Position numbers and translations under genes: made by a program | Source: an uncultured Oscillibacter sp. | GTDB lineage: Bacteria; Bacillota; Clostridia; Oscillospirales; Oscillospiraceae | Length of the DNA stretch: 5,753 bases | NCBI GenBank assembly: GCA_900550685.1 | Contig: URTS01000115.1 | Span: 1-5,753 of the forward strand | Reading direction: 5' to 3' | The notes under the pieces: model-generated | Seen by the model: only the letters and a program-made list of their open reading frames with translations | What the model was told of the DNA's origin: nothing | Databases searched by the model: none | Shown: in pieces, positions 5,621-5,753 of the stretch | How positions within the stretch are numbered: position 1 is the first letter of the stretch | Layout of the letters: the number at the start of each line of letters is the position of its first letter

Positions 5621-5626
5621 TCCTTT
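5621..5626 (-). promoter_or_regulatory. Ribosome binding site deciding the flavoprotein start
   Basis: AAAGGA on the minus strand, 8 bases before the ATG at 5612. It supports the 314-residue start that begins just ahead of the FAD-binding GAGPAG motif, as in other family members. Confidence 0.7.
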
Positions 5627-5649
5627 CTTCTGTGTATCTGCTTGGAATG

Positions 5650-5658
5650 AGTATACCA
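5650..5658 (-). promoter_or_regulatory. Extended -10 promoter of the thioredoxin-reductase-like gene
   Basis: TGGTATACT on the minus strand gives a TGn extension plus TATACT (5 of 6). Predicted start is an A near 5643, with a leader of about 31 bases. No convincing -35 box is visible, which extended -10 promoters tolerate. Confidence 0.6.
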
Positions 5659-5720
5659 CATCCCGGCAGTTCCAGCCAGAAAAAGATGAAGATAAGGAAC
5701 ATGAAAACATGCCCCCGCCA

Positions 5721-5753
5721 AAAGAGAAGCCGCCCACCGGGCGGCTTCTCTTT
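5721..5753. terminator. Intrinsic terminator hairpin at the right window edge
   Basis: A perfect 15-bp stem (AAAGAGAAGCCGCCC and its complement) around an ACC loop. On the minus strand it is followed by a short TTTT-containing tail, and the A/T-rich stem base would give T-runs in both directions. It probably ends a gene lying beyond the right edge and insulates the flavoprotein promoter; the orientation of that gene cannot be seen. Confidence 0.8.

Noticed and set aside
5613..5702. N-terminal extension of the flavoprotein, MFLIFIFFWLELPGC, resembling a lipoprotein signal with an LPGC lipobox
   Set aside because: The extension overlaps the extended -10 promoter, a good ribosome binding site precedes the ATG at 5612, and family members begin just before the GAGPAG motif.

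Overview
The window is GC-rich and densely coded, with strong AGGAGG-type ribosome binding sites and short intergenic gaps. Together with the gene content this suggests a high-GC anaerobic Firmicute (Clostridia, perhaps Oscillospiraceae-like). That placement is an inference from style, not from a marker gene.

Layout. On the minus strand, reading right to left from about 3747 to the left edge, there is an apparent operon: a threonine-3-dehydrogenase-like zinc dehydrogenase, then the alpha and beta subunits of a thiamine-diphosphate-dependent E1 of the acetoin/2-oxoacid dehydrogenase type, then the 5' part of a gene starting with two lipoyl domains (E2, or possibly a lipoyl-E3 fusion), cut by the window edge. 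Divergent from it, across a 224-base region, is a Crp/Fnr-family regulator on the plus strand. A thioredoxin-reductase-like flavoprotein follows on the minus strand, converging on the regulator across a shared hairpin terminator. Another terminator hairpin closes the right edge.

How the genes may work together. The zinc enzyme would oxidise a secondary alcohol to a ketone. The E1 pair would cleave or decarboxylate a ketone-containing product with thiamine diphosphate, and the lipoyl protein would carry the acyl group to CoA. This resembles the 2,3-butanediol/acetoin route, but two points differ. The alcohol dehydrogenase carries threonine-dehydrogenase hallmarks, not butanediol-dehydrogenase ones. 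The E1 alpha has lost the usual R-x-H-G cofactor-loop histidine. The true substrate is therefore open.

The most interesting regulatory signal is a TGTAT-N6-ATACA inverted repeat in the divergent region. Its geometry matches the 5-6-5 Crp site, and its centre falls at -41.5 from the start predicted from a TACACT -10 box in front of the operon: the textbook class II activator position. The adjacent regulator has a recognition helix in which the usual operator-reading glutamate is valine, in keeping with a half-site that differs from TGTGA. It also lacks the cAMP-contacting arginine. The flavoprotein at the right lacks the HRR...R motif for NADPH and may use another electron donor.
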